A stretch of DNA of 64,000 nucleotides from Hydrogenophaga sp. (GTDB taxonomy: Bacteria; Pseudomonadota; Gammaproteobacteria; Burkholderiales; Burkholderiaceae_C): contig JAUXNG010000091.1 in NCBI GenBank assembly GCA_030682835.1, forward strand, positions 45,275 to 109,274, written 5' to 3'. The notes beneath the pieces are model-generated. The model saw only the letters and a list, made by a program, of their open reading frames with translations, was not told where the DNA came from and ran no database searches. The position numbers and the translations under genes were made by a program. Of the stretch, positions 61,648 to 64,000 are shown piece by piece (positions within the stretch are counted from its first letter, which is position 1; the number at the start of each line of letters is the position of its first letter).

Positions 61648-62439
61648 ATGCCTGAATACGCGCTCATCCTGGCCGGCTTTGCTGTCGGACTCATCGTCGG
61701 ACTGACGGGGGTGGGCGGCGGTTCGCTGATGACGCCCATTCTTATTTTCTTCTTCGGAGTCAAGCCCTATCTGGCGGTGGGCACCGACCTGCTGTTCGCG
61801 GCCGTCACCAAGATGGGCGGCACGGTGAGCCTGGCGCGCCAGCGTCTGGTGCCCTGGCGCGTGGTGGGCCAGCTGTGCACTGGCAGTATCCCGGCCGCGG
61901 TGCTCACCCTGCTGGTGTTGCACCAGCTGGGCCCCGCCAGCCCGGCGGTGCAATCGTTGATGACCAGCACGCTGGGCGTTGCCCTGCTGCTCACCGCCGC
62001 CGCCATGTTCTACAAGGTGGCCCGCGGCAAGCAGCTGCCCCGCACCCTTCCGGAAGCTGAGATGGACGCGGCCATGCGCGCTCGCCACTGGAGCCTGCCC
62101 GTGTTGTTCGGCGCGGTCATTGGCGTGCTGGTCACCCTGACCTCGGTCGGCGCAGGCGCCATCGGTGTCACCGTTTTGCTGCTGCTCTTCCCACTGCTGC
62201 CCTTGCCCCGCATCGTGGCGGCCGACATCGCATACGCCGTTCCGCTCACCCTGGTGGCGGGCCTGGGCCATGCCAGCCTCGGGTCGGTGGACTGGCCGCT
62301 GCTGGCCCAGCTGCTCGCCGGATCGCTGCCGGGCATCTGGCTGGGCACCCGCCTGATGCGCCACACGCCCGAGCGCCTGGTGCGCTCCCTCCTCTCGCTG
62401 CTGCTGGCCTACGCCGGCACCAAGCTGCTCGCCTTCTGA
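61648..62439 (+). CDS. TauE/SafE-family sulfite/anion permease
   Basis: 263 residues, about eight helices. LILAGFAVGLIVGLTGVGGG and GTDLLFAAVTKMGGTVSLAR repeat as GVLVTLTSVGAGAIGVTVLL and AYAVPLTLVAGLGHASLGSV, the two half repeats of TSUP proteins. Members export sulfite or take up sulfur anions. Being 19 bp before the sulfite reductase-like gene suggests one operon and a role in sulfur assimilation. Confidence 0.85.
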   Translation: MPEYALILAGFAVGLIVGLTGVGGGSLMTPILIFFFGVKPYLAVGTDLLFAAVTKMGGTVSLARQRLVPWRVVGQLCTGSIPAAVLTLLVLHQLGPASPAVQSLMTSTLGVALLLTAAAMFYKVARGKQLPRTLPEAEMDAAMRARHWSLPVLFGAVIGVLVTLTSVGAGAIGVTVLLLLFPLLPLPRIVAADIAYAVPLTLVAGLGHASLGSVDWPLLAQLLAGSLPGIWLGTRLMRHTPERLVRSLLSLLLAYAGTKLLAF

Positions 62440-62458
62440 TTTTTCTTTCCCGACCACG

Positions 62459-64000
62459 ATGTACCAGTACTCCGACTTCGACCGACAGTTCGTCCACCAG
62501 CGCGCCGCCCAGTTCCGCGACCAGCTGCAGCGCCGCCTGGGCGGTAGCCTGGCCGAAGACGATTTCAAGCCCCTGCGCCTGCAGAACGGCTGGTATGTGC
62601 AGCGCTTCGCGCCCATGCTGCGCGTGGCGGTGCCCTACGGTGAACTCAACAGCGCCCAGCTGCGCGTGCTGGCCACGATCGCCCGCGACTTTGACCACAA
62701 GGAAGAGCACGACATCTCCAACGCCGTGGTGGCACTGGCCGATGTGCCCACGCTGCCCGACCGTTGCGGGCACTTCACCACGCGCCAGAACGTGCAGTTC
62801 AACTGGATTCCCCTGCACCGCGCAGCCGACGTGATGGACCTGCTGGCCAGCGTGAACATGCACGGCATCCAGACCAGCGGCAACTGCATCCGCAACATCA
62901 CCACCGACGCGCTGGCCGGCATCGCGGTGGACGAAGTGGCCGACCCGCGACCCTTCGCGGAAATCATGCGCCAGTGGAGCACGCTGCACCCCGAGTTCGC
63001 CTTCCTGCCGCGCAAGTTCAAGATCGCCATCACCGGTGCCCGCGAAGATCGCGCCGCCGTGCCCTGGCACGACGTGGGCCTGCACCTGGTTCGCGATGCC
63101 GACGGTGCGCTGGGCTTCAAGGTGCTGGTGGGCGGCGGCATGGGCCGCACCCCGATCATCGGCAGCGTGATCCGCGAGTTCCTGCCCTGGAACCAGATCC
63201 TCAACTACCTGGAGGCGATCGTCCGTGCCTACAACCGCTTCGGGCGGCGCGACAACAAATACAAGGCGCGCATCAAGATTCTGGTGAAGGCCGAAGGGCA
63301 GTCGTTCACCGACCAGGTGGAAGCCGAGTACCGCGACATCGTCGAGATCGATGGTGCACCGCACACCATCACCCAGGCCGAACTGGACCGCGTGAGCGCC
63401 TTCTTCGTGCCGCCGCAGCTCAGCTGCGACCGCAAGAGCGCCGACGCCAAGATTGCCCATATTCTCAAGGCCGCCGCCGAGGATGACTTCGAGTTCACCC
63501 GCTGGCTGCAGCGCAACGTGAAGCCGCACCAGAACCCCGATCTGCGCGCGGTCACGCTGTCGTTCAAGCGCCTGGGCTCGGCCCCCGGCGATGCCAGTGC
63601 CGAGCAGCTGGAGCGCGCGGCCGACCTGGCCGAGCGCTACTCGGCCGGTGAAGCCCGTGTGACGCACGAGCAGAACCTGCTGCTGCCCTGGGTGCGCTGC
63701 GACCAGCTGCCCGAACTGTGGCGCGAGGCGCGCCGCCTGGGTCTGGCCAAGCCCAACATCGGACTGCTCTCCGACATGATCGCCTGCCCAGGCGGCGATT
63801 TCTGCGACCTGGCCAATGCCCGTTCGCTGCCCATCGCCCAGGCTCTGCTCGCGCGCTACCAGGATCTGGACGAGCTGCACGACCTGGGCGAGATCGACCT
63901 GCACATCAGCGGCTGCATCAACAGCTGTGGCCACCACCACAGCGGCCACATCGGCATTCTGGGCGTGGACAAGGACGGCCAGGAGTGGTACCAGGTGACG
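62459..64000 (+). CDS. cysI: Sulfite/nitrite reductase hemoprotein, partial
   Basis: 514 codons are seen; the gene runs off the window. MYQYSDFDRQFVHQRAAQFR begins it. Two ferrite-reductase halves are visible: LPDRCGHFTTRQNVQFNWIP with TSGNCIRNITTD, and RVTHEQNLLLPWV. The 4Fe-4S/siroheme cysteines are CPGGDFC (C-x5-C) and ISGCINSCGHHHSGH (C-x3-C). The family reduces sulfite to sulfide, or nitrite to ammonia, with siroheme. The cys context favours sulfite. ATG at 62459. Confidence 0.9.
   Translation, partial: MYQYSDFDRQFVHQRAAQFRDQLQRRLGGSLAEDDFKPLRLQNGWYVQRFAPMLRVAVPYGELNSAQLRVLATIARDFDHKEEHDISNAVVALADVPTLPDRCGHFTTRQNVQFNWIPLHRAADVMDLLASVNMHGIQTSGNCIRNITTDALAGIAVDEVADPRPFAEIMRQWSTLHPEFAFLPRKFKIAITGAREDRAAVPWHDVGLHLVRDADGALGFKVLVGGGMGRTPIIGSVIREFLPWNQILNYLEAIVRAYNRFGRRDNKYKARIKILVKAEGQSFTDQVEAEYRDIVEIDGAPHTITQAELDRVSAFFVPPQLSCDRKSADAKIAHILKAAAEDDFEFTRWLQRNVKPHQNPDLRAVTLSFKRLGSAPGDASAEQLERAADLAERYSAGEARVTHEQNLLLPWVRCDQLPELWREARRLGLAKPNIGLLSDMIACPGGDFCDLANARSLPIAQALLARYQDLDELHDLGEIDLHISGCINSCGHHHSGHIGILGVDKDGQEWYQVT

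Noticed and set aside
62246..63949. A 567-codon open frame on the - strand
   Set aside because: It lies opposite the cysI-like gene and part of the TauE/SafE gene. Its composition is that of an antisense frame and no domain can be recognised.
1..64000. Riboswitches or rRNA genes
   Set aside because: No conserved riboswitch core and no rRNA stretch was recognised. The gaps before cysI, sbp and cbiX were read for SAM- or cobalamin-type cores and none was seen by eye.

Overview
The window looks like a chromosomal segment of a betaproteobacterium of the Comamonadaceae, most like Hydrogenophaga or a close relative. The DNA is GC-rich. The core part shows gene orders familiar in that group: pepA-holC facing lptF-lptG, a CbiX/CysB pair, hrpA beside argA, and an sbp-cysTWA operon. 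No rRNA and no CRISPR array were seen. This placement rests on recognising proteins and gene order by eye, not on a search.

Left part, about 131 to 30282: a probable integrative mobilizable element inserted in the 3' end of tRNA-Arg(UCU). It starts with a P4-type tyrosine integrase next to the tRNA. It ends, about 30.1 kb later, at an imperfect direct copy of the tRNA 3' end, and the same GGGGGAACA-type integrase arm repeats occur at both ends. The mobility module (1.7-7.9 kb) holds a relaxase, a relaxosome accessory protein, StbABC-like proteins, a DUF932 protein, SSB and a RadC-family protein, but no type IV secretion genes. Three direct copies of a roughly 280-bp leader (7.9, 22.8 and 28.2 kb) cut the cargo into blocks.

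Cargo block 1 (8.4-22.3 kb) contains a decayed Mrr-like gene, an IS4-family element with a frameshifted transposase, an SHP/diheme cytochrome c/cytochrome b operon facing a PepSY plus PhoPQ-like operon, and a lipid A/envelope cassette. The cassette is a PmrAB-like two-component system, a HiPIP gene coupled to dgkA, an EptA/MCR-like phosphoethanolamine transferase, a PAP2 phosphatase and an LtaS-like phosphoglycerol transferase. Three PmrA-type boxes with an 11-bp period, each about 10 bp before a -10-like hexamer, tie the cassette together. A related PhoP-type box precedes the PepSY-PhoPQ operon. Cargo block 2 (23.1-28.2 kb) has a MocR regulator, lrgAB, ccoG and a Crp/Fnr-type regulator. The right end holds a DUF456 membrane protein and a HigBA-type toxin-antitoxin pair.

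Right part, 30.6-64 kb: core genome. It has an eight-gene Mrp-type antiporter operon with a split MrpA and three antiporter-like subunits, then a branched-chain amino-acid binding protein, pepA-holC, lptFG, cbiX-cysB, a methionine-type aminotransferase, a Tat-exported Rieske protein, hrpA, argA and ppk2. The assimilatory sulfur theme continues with sbp-cysTWA-dsbB, a TauE/SafE permease and a cysI-like sulfite/nitrite reductase that runs off the window. YggX, an MnmC-like oxidoreductase and one unrecognised protein lie between them.
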